DNA from: Hirschia sp.
GTDB lineage: Bacteria > Pseudomonadota > Alphaproteobacteria > Caulobacterales > Hyphomonadaceae
NCBI GenBank assembly: GCA_002709235.1
Contig: PAQI01000008.1
Span: forward strand, 1 to 38,591
Length of the DNA stretch: 38,591 nt
Reading direction: 5' to 3'
A program made the position numbers and the translations under genes. The notes under the pieces are model-generated. The model was not told the origin of the DNA and made no database searches. It saw nothing but the letters and a program-made list of their open reading frames with translations. Positions 1 through 7,981 of the stretch are shown here, piece by piece; position 1 is the first letter of the stretch; each line of letters begins with the position of its first letter.

Positions 1-1026
1 GGCGGCTCGATCCGCTGTGCGACCGTCGCCTGTGGTGGCGACTGGCAGGATCTCGCCGGCGCGCTCTCGGATGACGAAGCCGCCGTCCAGCTTCAGCCGT
101 TGCGTAACATCGACGATGTCGGCGAACGCGCCTGGGCGCAGGACTGGTTGTCCGGCCTGATCGCGCGTGAAGGCGTCACCATCGACCCCGTCGCGCGGGA
201 CCATCTCTGGTCGGCGCTGACGTCGCTCGCCTCAGCGCCCGTCGCAGAACGAACGCTCACGGGACTATCCGTCCTTTTGCAGTCAACCGAACTCAAACAG
301 GCATTGGCGCCATTCTGTCTCGGCGGCCCCTTCGGGCGTTTGCTCGACGCCGAAACAGAAGAGCTCGGAACGGCCAACTTCCAGGCCTTCGAGACAGAAG
401 GACTGATCGGATCGGCCGCGGCACCCGCCGTGCACGCCTATCTGTTCCATCGGATCGAGGATCGCCTCGACGGACGGCCAAGCCTCATCATCGTCGATGA
501 AGGCTGGCTCGCGCTCGACGACGGGACGTTTGGCGGCCAGCTCCGCGAATGGCTGAAGACGCTGAGGAAGAAGAACGCCTCCGTCCTCTTCGCCACGCAA
601 TCGCTCGCCGACATCGACAACTCCGCGATCGCGCCGGCCGTCATCGAAAGCTGCCCGACGCGCATCTTCCTGCCGAACGAGCGCGCCTTCGAGCCTCAGA
701 TCGCCGACATCTACCGCCGCTTCGGCCTCAATGAACGCCAGATCGAGATCGTCGCGCGGGCCATGCCGAAGCGTGACTATTACTGCCAGTCGCGGCGCGG
801 CAATCGGCTTTTCTCGCTCGGTCTCGGCGAGGTCGCGCTCGCCTTCACGGCCGCATCGTCGAAGACCGATCACGCCGCCATCACCGACATTCTCGCCGAA
901 CACGGGCGAGACGGTTTCGCCGCAGCCTGGCTCGCCCGTCGCGGTCTCGATTGGGCCGTCGAACTGCTCGGCCAAGCACCTGATCCGATCCCATCCCCTC
1001 AAACCAAGGAGACTACTCATGCGTAA
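1..1026 (+). CDS. trbE: TrbE conjugal transfer ATPase (VirB4-like), 5' end cut by window
   Basis: This is the C-terminal 341 residues of the TrbE/VirB4 ATPase that powers pilus assembly and substrate transfer at the inner membrane. The reading frame is open from base 1, so the first ATG at 100 is internal. The Walker B motif LIIVDEGW and the following ATQSLADI segment, typical of VirB4-type ATPases, are present. Walker A must lie upstream of the window. Its stop codon overlaps the start of trbJ by 8 bp (ATGCGTAA), which implies translational coupling. The order E-J-K-L-F-G-I matches alphaproteobacterial Trb ICE clusters. Identification rests on the motifs and on this gene order. Confidence 0.92.
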   Translation, partial: GGSIRCATVACGGDWQDLAGALSDDEAAVQLQPLRNIDDVGERAWAQDWLSGLIAREGVTIDPVARDHLWSALTSLASAPVAERTLTGLSVLLQSTELKQALAPFCLGGPFGRLLDAETEELGTANFQAFETEGLIGSAAAPAVHAYLFHRIEDRLDGRPSLIIVDEGWLALDDGTFGGQLREWLKTLRKKNASVLFATQSLADIDNSAIAPAVIESCPTRIFLPNERAFEPQIADIYRRFGLNERQIEIVARAMPKRDYYCQSRRGNRLFSLGLGEVALAFTAASSKTDHAAITDILAEHGRDGFAAAWLARRGLDWAVELLGQAPDPIPSPQTKETTHA

Positions 1027-1759
1027 GAAACTCGCCGCCCTCATGCTGACCGGAGCCATCGCTTTGGCGCCGATGCAACCGGCCTATGCGCTGTTCGGCG
1101 TCGGCGACGTCGTCATCGATCCGACCAACCTCGCACAGAACATTCTGACCGCCGCGCGCACCCTCGAAATGATCAACAATCAGATCACGCAGCTTCAGAA
1201 CGAGGCGCAGATGTTGATCAACCAGGGACGCAACCTTGCAAACCTGCCGCACTCATCGCTGGCGCGTCTGCGATCGATCATGCAGCAGACGGAAGATCTG
1301 TTGGGCGAAGCCCAGCGCGTTGGATACGTCGTCTCCGAAATCGAACGCGTCTTCTCAGAACAATATGGAGACGCCGCAGCAACGGGCGATTTCGCCGCCA
1401 TGAACGCCAATGCCGAGGCGCGCTGGCGGACCTCGGTTGCTGGCTATGAAGACGCATTGAAGGTCCAGGCCGGCGTCGTCGGCAATATTGAAGCGACGCG
1501 CACGGAACTGAGCACTCTCGTCTCGCAAAGCCAGGGTGCGGTCGGCGCCTTGCAGGCGGCCCAAGCCGGCAATCAACTTCTCGCATTGCAAAGCCAGCAA
1601 ATGACGGACCTAACCGCCGCCATCGCCGCGCAGAACCGTGCGGACGCGCTGGACGCGGCTCGGCGCGCCTCCGCTGAGGCACAGGGACGCGAGAACCTCA
1701 GCCGTTTCCTCGATTACGGGACCGGCTACACGCCAACCGCCGTCAGCATGTTCCGGTAA
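1019..1759 (+). CDS. trbJ: TrbJ P-type conjugative transfer protein (VirB5-like)
   Basis: A 246-residue secreted protein corresponding to TrbJ, the VirB5-like minor pilus or tip component. It begins with a clear signal peptide (basic MRKK, hydrophobic core, likely cleavage after AYA at residue 22-23). A long helical region rich in Gln, Asn and Ala follows, as usual for TrbJ. The start at 1019 is chosen because it has an AAGGAG-type ribosome site and a signal peptide. The same frame is open further upstream to 731, but that extension would bury the signal peptide inside the trbE overlap. The gene is followed after 5 bp by the trbK-like gene. Confidence 0.93.
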   Translation: MRKKLAALMLTGAIALAPMQPAYALFGVGDVVIDPTNLAQNILTAARTLEMINNQITQLQNEAQMLINQGRNLANLPHSSLARLRSIMQQTEDLLGEAQRVGYVVSEIERVFSEQYGDAAATGDFAAMNANAEARWRTSVAGYEDALKVQAGVVGNIEATRTELSTLVSQSQGAVGALQAAQAGNQLLALQSQQMTDLTAAIAAQNRADALDAARRASAEAQGRENLSRFLDYGTGYTPTAVSMFR

Positions 1760-1764
1760 GTTCC

Positions 1765-2037
1765 GTGCGCAGCTCTCCCGACCAAATCATCAGGCTCGTC
1801 GCTATCGCCCTGGGCGGGCTTGCTGCGCTCTTCGCCGCGGTTGAACTGGCGAACACGGTCACGCCCGAAACGTCATCGGCTCCGCCCGTGACCGACGATA
1901 CGTTACAGGCTGAGCTCGTGCGCTGCCGGACGGTGACGCCGGAAGAGCTGGAAACCGACACGACCTGCCACGCCGCCTGGGCAGAGCAACGCCGCCGATT
2001 TCTCGGGCTTCCCGGCGACAATTCCGAGAAGGAGTAG
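1765..2037 (+). CDS. trbK: TrbK-like putative entry exclusion protein
   Basis: A 90-residue protein with one N-terminal hydrophobic segment (about residues 9-28) and a short hydrophilic tail holding two cysteines, ending in a charged QRRRFLG region. Size, topology and position between trbJ and trbL match the TrbK-alt group of putative entry-exclusion proteins, which block redundant transfer between cells carrying the same element. The start is GTG at 1765, 5 bp after the trbJ stop. Sequence in this family is poorly conserved, so the call rests mainly on position and topology. An exclusion function is family knowledge, not visible here. Confidence 0.75.
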   Translation: MRSSPDQIIRLVAIALGGLAALFAAVELANTVTPETSSAPPVTDDTLQAELVRCRTVTPEELETDTTCHAAWAEQRRRFLGLPGDNSEKE

Positions 2038-2040
2038 GAT

Positions 2041-3327
2041 ATGGGCGGAGTTGGCGTCATTGACCGCTTCCTGCAGGTCTTCACCTCCTACATCGACAGT
2101 GGCTTCGGCCTGCTCGGCGGCGATGTCGCCTTCCTCGCAACGACGCTGATCGTCATCGACGTCACGCTCGCCGCGCTCTTCTGGGCCTGGGGCGCCGACG
2201 ACGACATTCTCGCCCGGCTCATCAAGAAAACGCTCTTCGTCGGCGTCTTCGCCTACATCATCGGCAACTGGAACGCGCTCGCCCGCATCGTTTTCGAAAG
2301 CTTCGCCGGGCTCGGCCTCATCGCTTCGGGCGGCAGCCTTAGCGCCGGCGAGCTGCTTCAGCCCGGCCGCATCGCCGAGATCGGCCTTGATGCGGGCCGT
2401 CCGATTCTCGCGTCGATTTCCGATCTGATGGGCTTTGTCTCTTTCTTCGAGAATTTCCTCCAGATCATCATTCTGTTGTTCGCCTGGCTGGTCGTCCTCT
2501 TGTCCTTTTTCATTCTGGCGATCCAGCTCTTCGTCACGCTGATCGAGTTCAAGCTCGCCACGCTGGCCGGCTTCATCCTCGTGCCCTTCGGTCTCTTCAA
2601 CAAGACGGCCTTCATGGCCGAGCGGGTGCTCGGGCTTGTGATCTCGTCCGGCGTCAAGGTCCTGGTGCTCGCCGTGATCGTCGGCATCGGCTCGACCATC
2701 TTTGGCGAGTTCACCGCCGGGTTCGCGGGCGAGCCGACCATAGAAGACGCCATGGCAATCGTTCTGGCCGCACTTTCGATGCTCGCGCTCGGCATCTTCG
2801 GTCCGGGCATCGCCAACGGCATCGTCTCGGGCGGACCGCAACTCGGCGCAGGAGCCGCCGTGGGCGCTGGCCTCGCCGCCGGCGGGCTTGCAGTCGGCGG
2901 GGTCGCCGGCGCTCGAATGGCCGTGGGAGCGGCCGGCGCAGGAGCGCGCGGCGCTGTGGCAGTCGCCGGTGGCGCCTCGACCGCATACAGCATGGGAAGC
3001 GCGGCCGCTGGCGGCGGCGCTTCCGGTGTCGCCGCTGGTCTCGCCAGCGTGGGAAAAGCCGGCGTCGGCGCGGCGACGAACCCGCTTCGCCGTTCAATGA
3101 GCGAAAGCTACCGCTCCGGCGCGCGCGCAGCCTTCGAAGCGACCGGCGGCAAGTTCAGCAATAGCCCCGAGTCCGCCGCATCGACGAACGACGGGCCACC
3201 AGCCTGGGCGCGCCGAATGAAACAACAGCAAACCCTTCACCACGGCGCCGCCGTCGCCGCTCATGCCGTTCGCTCTGGCGACCATGGCGGCGGCGGGACC
3301 GCTGTCAGCCTTTCGGAGAAATCATGA
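2041..3327 (+). CDS. trbL: TrbL P-type conjugative transfer membrane protein (VirB6-like)
   Basis: A 428-residue polytopic inner-membrane protein matching TrbL, the VirB6-like channel component. Several hydrophobic segments lie in the first 265 residues (about 28-50, 66-90, 130-165, 175-200 and 205-230). A Gly/Ala-rich low-complexity stretch (about 265-345) and a hydrophilic tail follow. It starts at ATG 2041, preceded by GAGAAGGAG, 3 bp after trbK. Its TGA overlaps the ATG of trbF (ATGA), so the two are probably translationally coupled. Confidence 0.92.
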   Translation: MGGVGVIDRFLQVFTSYIDSGFGLLGGDVAFLATTLIVIDVTLAALFWAWGADDDILARLIKKTLFVGVFAYIIGNWNALARIVFESFAGLGLIASGGSLSAGELLQPGRIAEIGLDAGRPILASISDLMGFVSFFENFLQIIILLFAWLVVLLSFFILAIQLFVTLIEFKLATLAGFILVPFGLFNKTAFMAERVLGLVISSGVKVLVLAVIVGIGSTIFGEFTAGFAGEPTIEDAMAIVLAALSMLALGIFGPGIANGIVSGGPQLGAGAAVGAGLAAGGLAVGGVAGARMAVGAAGAGARGAVAVAGGASTAYSMGSAAAGGGASGVAAGLASVGKAGVGAATNPLRRSMSESYRSGARAAFEATGGKFSNSPESAASTNDGPPAWARRMKQQQTLHHGAAVAAHAVRSGDHGGGGTAVSLSEKS

Positions 3328-4010
3328 TGTTCCGTCGCCCGAGCGTTCGCTATTCGAAAACCCCCGAGCCCGTCACGCCCTATCAGAAGGCCGCACAGGT
3401 CTGGGACGAGCGCATCGGGTCCGCCCGCGTGCAAGCCAGGAATTGGCGGATGATGGCGTTCGGTTCCTTGCTGCTCTCAGGCGGGCTTAGCGCCGCTCTG
3501 GTCTGGCAGTCCACACAGGGGACGATCACGCCCTATGTCGTCGAAGTGGACAGGCTTGGCGCTGCGCAAGCCGTGGCGCCCGCCACCGCCGACTTCCGAC
3601 CGACCGATCCGCAGATCGCTTACCACCTCTCGCGCTTCATCGAGAATGTGCGCCAAATCCCGGCCGATCCGATCGTGCTGCGCCAGAACTGGCTGCACGC
3701 TTATGACTTCACGACCGACAAGGGCGCGCTGGCGCTCAACGACTACGCCAGAGTGAACGACCCCTTCGCCAAGGTCGGCGACACGCAGATCTCGGTCGAA
3801 GTCTCCAGCGTCATCCGCGCCTCCGAGAGCAGCTTCCGCATCGCCTGGATCGAGCGCCGTTACGTCAACGGACAGCTCGCCGCGACCGAACGCTGGACCG
3901 CCATTCTCACCATCGTTCTGCAACAGCCGCGCGACGCCGAACGCCTGCGCAAGAACCCGCTCGGCATCTTCGTCAACGCCATCAACTGGTCCCGGGAGTC
4001 CGCCCAATGA
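3324..4010 (+). CDS. trbF: TrbF conjugal transfer protein (VirB8-like)
   Basis: A 228-residue bitopic inner-membrane protein of the TrbF/VirB8 family, the assembly factor that links the inner-membrane complex to the TrbG/TrbI core. It has a short cytoplasmic N-terminus with a YQKAAQVWDERIGSAR segment common in TrbF, a single membrane helix (about residues 46-65), and a periplasmic VirB8-type domain. That domain ends in a conserved-looking RKNPLGIFV region. ATGA overlaps join it to both trbL upstream and trbG downstream, so the stoichiometry of these three products is likely set by coupled translation. Confidence 0.93.
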   Translation: MMFRRPSVRYSKTPEPVTPYQKAAQVWDERIGSARVQARNWRMMAFGSLLLSGGLSAALVWQSTQGTITPYVVEVDRLGAAQAVAPATADFRPTDPQIAYHLSRFIENVRQIPADPIVLRQNWLHAYDFTTDKGALALNDYARVNDPFAKVGDTQISVEVSSVIRASESSFRIAWIERRYVNGQLAATERWTAILTIVLQQPRDAERLRKNPLGIFVNAINWSRESAQ

Positions 4011-5044
4011 CAAAAACACTTCGCCTGAACAAAGCGTCCATGACGGTGTTTCTCGCCGCGACAGCGCTCTCGGGATGCGCGACCTTCAAACCGCCGGAGA
4101 TCGCTTACGACACCCCTCCGATCGAAGCGACGCTTCTTCCCGAACCGGAGCGTCCGGTGCGGATCGTCGAGCGCACCAGCCCACTGCCGCTGCCTGGCCA
4201 ACTCAAGCCGATCAATGGGGGAGACCGGGCGCCGGAATCTGCCGATCCCGCCGAACGGGTGAGCGAAGCGAACGCCGCCGCTCGCATGGAGCCGGTGCGC
4301 GACGGCTTCATCAACGCCGTACAACTTTATCCTTACAGTGAGGGCGCACTCTATCAGGTCTACGCATCACCGGGGCAGATCACCGATATCGCCCTGCAGC
4401 CCGGGGAGAGCCTTGTTGGCTCCGGACCGATCGCCGCCGGCGACACGGCGCGCTGGATCATCGGCGACACTCAGAGCGGTTCAGGGGATGATCAGCGCAT
4501 CCATATTCTGGTCAAACCGACGCGGCCTGATCTTCAGACCAACCTTGTCATCAATACGGATCGGCGGACTTATCATATCGAACTCAGGGCGAACCCGTCC
4601 GCCTATATGGCGTCCGTCTCCTGGACCTATGCCGAAGACGCCTTGATCGCACTCAGGCGGCGCAACGCCGAGGCGGAAGCAGCCTTGCCGATTGGACGCG
4701 ACGTGGCGCTCGATTCCCTCCGTTTCCGCTACCGGATCGAAGGCGACCGCGCGCCCTGGCGGCCGCTTCGCGCCTTCGACGATGGGCGGCAGGTCTTCAT
4801 CGAGTTCCCGCGTGGGATCGGTCAGGGCGAGATGCCGCCGCTCTTCGTCATCGGTCCGGAAGGTGAAGGCCAGCTCGTCAACTACCGTATCGCCCGCAAC
4901 TACATGATCGTCGATCGCCTTTTCGCCGCCGCTGAGCTGCGTCTCGGCGACAGGCAGAAACGTGTGCGGATCGTCCGCACCGATGGGGTGAACCGCAACG
5001 CTCGTACCGCATCACGTCCTAGCGCCGTGGGGCCACGCAAATGA
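4007..5044 (+). CDS. trbG: TrbG conjugal transfer protein (VirB9-like), predicted lipoprotein
   Basis: A 345-residue VirB9-family component of the outer-membrane core complex. The N-terminus ends in a lipobox-like LSGC with Cys24, so the protein is probably lipid-anchored. No separate trbH lipoprotein gene is present, so this protein may supply the anchoring. The central and C-terminal regions show VirB9-type beta-rich sequence, including LVINTDRRTYHIEL and the YMASVSWTY segment. It overlaps trbF by 4 bp upstream and trbI by 4 bp downstream. Family assignment is strong. The lipid anchor is a motif-based inference. Confidence 0.93.
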   Translation: MTKTLRLNKASMTVFLAATALSGCATFKPPEIAYDTPPIEATLLPEPERPVRIVERTSPLPLPGQLKPINGGDRAPESADPAERVSEANAAARMEPVRDGFINAVQLYPYSEGALYQVYASPGQITDIALQPGESLVGSGPIAAGDTARWIIGDTQSGSGDDQRIHILVKPTRPDLQTNLVINTDRRTYHIELRANPSAYMASVSWTYAEDALIALRRRNAEAEAALPIGRDVALDSLRFRYRIEGDRAPWRPLRAFDDGRQVFIEFPRGIGQGEMPPLFVIGPEGEGQLVNYRIARNYMIVDRLFAAAELRLGDRQKRVRIVRTDGVNRNARTASRPSAVGPRK

Positions 5045-6219
5045 GCGAGGATAGAGAACCCCCTGAGGAAAAAGAGATCGCCGCCTCTTTGCGGCTGCGC
5101 GCCGATCCGCCAAGGGTCATGCGTCTCTCGCGCCGCACGCTGACGGTGCTTGGCGCGGTCGGAGGCCTCGGTCTCGGCGCCATACTGATCGTCGCGTTAC
5201 AAGACCGCAAACCCGTTGATGGACCACCGGAGTTCTATTCGACCGAGCGCATTCAGGCGGCCGAAGGTCTGTCGCGCCTTCCGACTGACTATACACGCAT
5301 ACCTCAACTTGGACCGCCACTGCCCGGTGAGCTCGGGCGGCCGATCCTGTCAGCTCAACAACGCGGTCAGCCCGTGCCAGCGGTCGTCACTGCGCCTGCC
5401 GTCGATCCTGACGAACAGCGCCGGTTGCAGGAGTTGGAGGCAGCCCGGCTCAGTCGTCTTTTCGCTGAAGCCAAAACTGCCATTGGCGAACAACCGCAAT
5501 CTTCGCCGGTGGTCGCTCCCGTGCTGTCCGGCACCGGATCATTCTTTCCCGCGAGTGCTACGGACACCTCTTCAGACGCGACAGACAGGCGGGAAGGATT
5601 TCTCGACGAACCCGTTGATCGCCGAACGACCGCCGCCGATCGGCTCACCGATCCGCCCAGTCCTTACGTGGTCCAGGCAGGCGCAGTCATCCCGGCAGCG
5701 TTGGTCACGGGTCTGCGCTCGGACCTTCCCGGTCAGATCACTGCGCAGGTGACGTCCAATGTCTATGACAGCCCGACCGGACGGTTCCTGCTGATCCCCC
5801 AAGGCGCGCGCCTCATCGGTGAATACGACAGCCGTGTCGCTTTCGGGCAGAGCCGCATGCTGCTGGTATGGACACGTCTGATCCTGCCGAACGGGCGCTC
5901 CATCGTTCTCGAACGCCAGCCCGGCGCAGACCAGGCCGGCTATGCAGGGCTCGAAGACGGTGTGAACAACCATTGGGGCAGACTGTTCATTGCGGCTGGG
6001 CTCGCCACCGTCCTGAACATCGGTGTGGAACTGGGCGCCGACGATGACGATGACATCGCTCGCGCCATTCGTGAGGGAACTCAGGACACCATTGGGCGCG
6101 CGGGAGATGAGATCGTCCGTCGTCAACTTTCGATCCCGCCGACCCTGACCATCCGCCCCGGTTTCCCCGTGCGCGTCATGGTTACGCGCGACCTTATCCT
6201 TGAACCCTATCGGAATTGA
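5041..6219 (+). CDS. trbI: TrbI conjugal transfer protein (VirB10-like)
   Basis: A 392-residue VirB10-family protein that spans the periplasm and senses ATPase activity in type IV secretion. The layout is typical: a charged cytoplasmic N-terminus, one membrane helix (about residues 34-54), a proline-rich periplasmic linker, and a C-terminal VirB10 barrel domain (about 205-390). The barrel domain begins at PYVVQAGAVIPAAL and contains LLIPQGARLIGEYDS. The ATG overlaps the trbG stop (ATGA). It is the last core trb gene of the cluster. Confidence 0.95.
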   Translation: MSEDREPPEEKEIAASLRLRADPPRVMRLSRRTLTVLGAVGGLGLGAILIVALQDRKPVDGPPEFYSTERIQAAEGLSRLPTDYTRIPQLGPPLPGELGRPILSAQQRGQPVPAVVTAPAVDPDEQRRLQELEAARLSRLFAEAKTAIGEQPQSSPVVAPVLSGTGSFFPASATDTSSDATDRREGFLDEPVDRRTTAADRLTDPPSPYVVQAGAVIPAALVTGLRSDLPGQITAQVTSNVYDSPTGRFLLIPQGARLIGEYDSRVAFGQSRMLLVWTRLILPNGRSIVLERQPGADQAGYAGLEDGVNNHWGRLFIAAGLATVLNIGVELGADDDDDIARAIREGTQDTIGRAGDEIVRRQLSIPPTLTIRPGFPVRVMVTRDLILEPYRN

Positions 6220-6222
6220 CAA

Positions 6223-6486
6223 ATGACCAAGCTGAAACTCGGCGCCATCCCTGACGACAAACCTGTCAAATTGAGCATTGAGCTTCCCGCCGATGTGCAT
6301 CGCGATCTTGTCGCCTACGCTGATGTGCTGGCCCGTGAGACCGGGCAGAAGAACGAACCTGCCAAACTTGTAGCGCCTATGTTGGCGCGGTTTATGGCGA
6401 CCGATCGTGGGTTTGCTAAGGTACGCAAAGACAGCAGCCGTCGCGTCACGCCGCGCGGTACCAGCCCATCAGGAGGCGGCATCTGA
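6223..6486 (+). CDS. DUF2274 family protein, conserved at the end of trb clusters
   Basis: An 87-residue protein that starts 3 bp after trbI, so it is surely in the same transcript. DUF2274 proteins occur next to trbI in many alphaproteobacterial ICEs. The segment LSIELPADVHRDLVAYADVL resembles a ribbon-helix-helix-like fold, which would suit a small DNA-binding regulator or partition accessory. That fold is my inference. The C-terminal tail is Gly/Ser/Arg-rich. Its last 18 bp overlap the 3' end of the opposing LysR gene. Confidence 0.85.
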   Translation: MTKLKLGAIPDDKPVKLSIELPADVHRDLVAYADVLARETGQKNEPAKLVAPMLARFMATDRGFAKVRKDSSRRVTPRGTSPSGGGI

Positions 6487-7353
6487 CATCTGACGCGCCA
6501 TGCTCAGCAAGCGGCGGAGTGCAGGATTGTCGTTTCGCGGAGACCAGACCGCGCTGAATGACAGAATCTCTCCATCAATTGGGCGATAGATGACGCCAGG
6601 AATAGTGGAGACTGTCGTGGCCTGACTTGTGAGCGTTAGCCCACGTCCGAGTCCGACGAGTGAGAGCAGATTGTGGCGATCCAGCTTACAGAGACGAACG
6701 TCTGGGCGACGGCCACGAACGGCGAGCCGCTGCACTAGACAGTCACTGACTTCCGAGCCGGGCACCATCTCGCTGGCAATAAACTGCTCCCCTTCAATAT
6801 CGCACCAATCGATTTCGGCTTTTCCTTTTAAGGCGTGATTTTGCGGAAAAGCAACGAAGACTTTTTCAGACCATAGAACTTCGGCCTCGCAATCCACCCA
6901 AGCTCTTGTCCCGGCTAAAAAAGCTACATCGAGCTGTAGCCTTCGGATCGTTGCGACATGCTCCGATGGGCTGCCATCAATAAGATCAATCCAAATACCA
7001 CTATGATCTCGCCCAAATTTTCTAAGCAATTCTGCTAGAAAACCAGAAGCGAGTGAAGAATGGATACCGACTCTAATGAATCCGTTCTCGCAACGTCCGA
7101 CTTCAGAGACCGCTTGGGCGCCATCTCCAATCTGCTGAAAAACAATGCGAGCACGTTGCACAAATCGCTCTCCGGCGACGGTCAGTGATACACCGCCGGC
7201 TTGCCGATGGAAGAGTGATGCGCCGAGTTCGTCCTCCAGGTCGCGAATGGCGCGGCTAACAGTTGATTCCCGCACGCCTAGAGCCTTAGCTGCCCGTCGG
7301 AAACTGCCGTTTTCGACGGCGCCCTGGAAATAGCGGAGCTGGCGAAGTTTCAT
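6469..7353 (-). CDS. LysR-family transcriptional regulator (ICE cargo)
   Basis: A 294-residue LysR regulator: N-terminal winged helix-turn-helix (about residues 1-60, with GSFRRAAKALGVRESTVSRA) and a C-terminal substrate-binding-like effector domain starting near residue 90. The ATG at 7353 is preferred over the GTG one codon upstream. Neither has a good ribosome site. It lies tail to tail with the DUF2274 gene, overlapping it by 18 bp. LysR genes at this position are common in Trb ICEs. No divergent target gene is seen: upstream is the remnant of an epoxide hydrolase gene on the same strand, so the original partner may have been lost. The inducer is unknown. Confidence 0.88.
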   Translation of the reverse strand: MKLRQLRYFQGAVENGSFRRAAKALGVRESTVSRAIRDLEDELGASLFHRQAGGVSLTVAGERFVQRARIVFQQIGDGAQAVSEVGRCENGFIRVGIHSSLASGFLAELLRKFGRDHSGIWIDLIDGSPSEHVATIRRLQLDVAFLAGTRAWVDCEAEVLWSEKVFVAFPQNHALKGKAEIDWCDIEGEQFIASEMVPGSEVSDCLVQRLAVRGRRPDVRLCKLDRHNLLSLVGLGRGLTLTSQATTVSTIPGVIYRPIDGEILSFSAVWSPRNDNPALRRLLSMARQMSDAAS

Positions 7354-7373
7354 CACTGTAATGGATCTAGACT

Positions 7374-7838
7374 CTAGCCACGTTCCAGCCGGGCTCCTTC
7401 ACCGGCTATGAATAGGCAAATCCGATAAATGAGGGAATGACCAGATGGAAGGCGTCCGCCGCATTCCCGCCATATGACACAGGATCGCTCTGTGAAGGGA
7501 TGATATCGCAAAACTCGGTGGAAGGATCTGAACCAGCCATGTGTCAGCACCACCGGGAAAGCGGTTTCGTTGTGTGATCGAATATTAGAAAAGCGCACCG
7601 TTTGCCCATCTATTTCCTTGTAAAATTTCGGCAGCCGATTGAGGGCCGCTTTATTGTCCCACCAGTCAAGTTTATTGATCAACTTTTTTGCGAAGGATTG
7701 GGTGCGGTCGACGAGAGAGCCACAGTTCCAGCCTTCAGCAACTATTTCCAGCCAGCGAGTGCTTGAAATTCGCGGTGCCAGCTCGCCGAGCTGATGCTGG
7801 AGCGTTTCGATACGAAACGGAACAACTTCCGGTCCCAT
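7374..7838 (-). pseudogene. Decayed epoxide hydrolase (N-terminal domain only)
   Basis: Reading leftwards from ATG 7838 (ribosome site AAAGGAA), the protein matches the N-terminal domain of epoxide hydrolases. It has VVPFRIETLQHQL, a GWNCG region, LNRLPKFYKEIDG and VVLTHGW. An extra base near 7520-7521 then shifts the frame. In the alternative frame the family sequence continues as TEFCDIIP...SYGGNAADAFHLVIPSF, meets an in-frame TAG after FAYS, and carries on with PVKEPGWNVAR before ending against the LysR gene. The nucleophile and the rest of the alpha/beta hydrolase fold are missing. The intact family is about 380-420 residues long. It could once have been cotranscribed with the MFS gene to its right. 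The product is not expected to be active. Confidence 0.8.
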
Positions 7839-7981
7839 GGGCAGTTCCTTTATATGCGGTAGAGTTCCAAGCACGCTGTGACAACCAGCGAACCGAAGCG
7901 ACAAAGATTCCAATCCGCCAAAGAACAGTCGCCGAACCATTTTTCTTGTCGGCACCGATATTAATGATCGGGTCCCTCGTC

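Noticed and set aside
731-1018. N-terminal extension of trbJ to 731
   Set aside because: The frame is open but overlaps trbE by nearly 300 bp. The signal peptide and ribosome site both point to the ATG at 1019.
283-1059. Long minus-strand reading frames opposite trbE, trbL, trbI, leuA and mreB
   Set aside because: They are antisense shadows produced by the high-GC codon pattern of clearly assigned genes on the plus strand.
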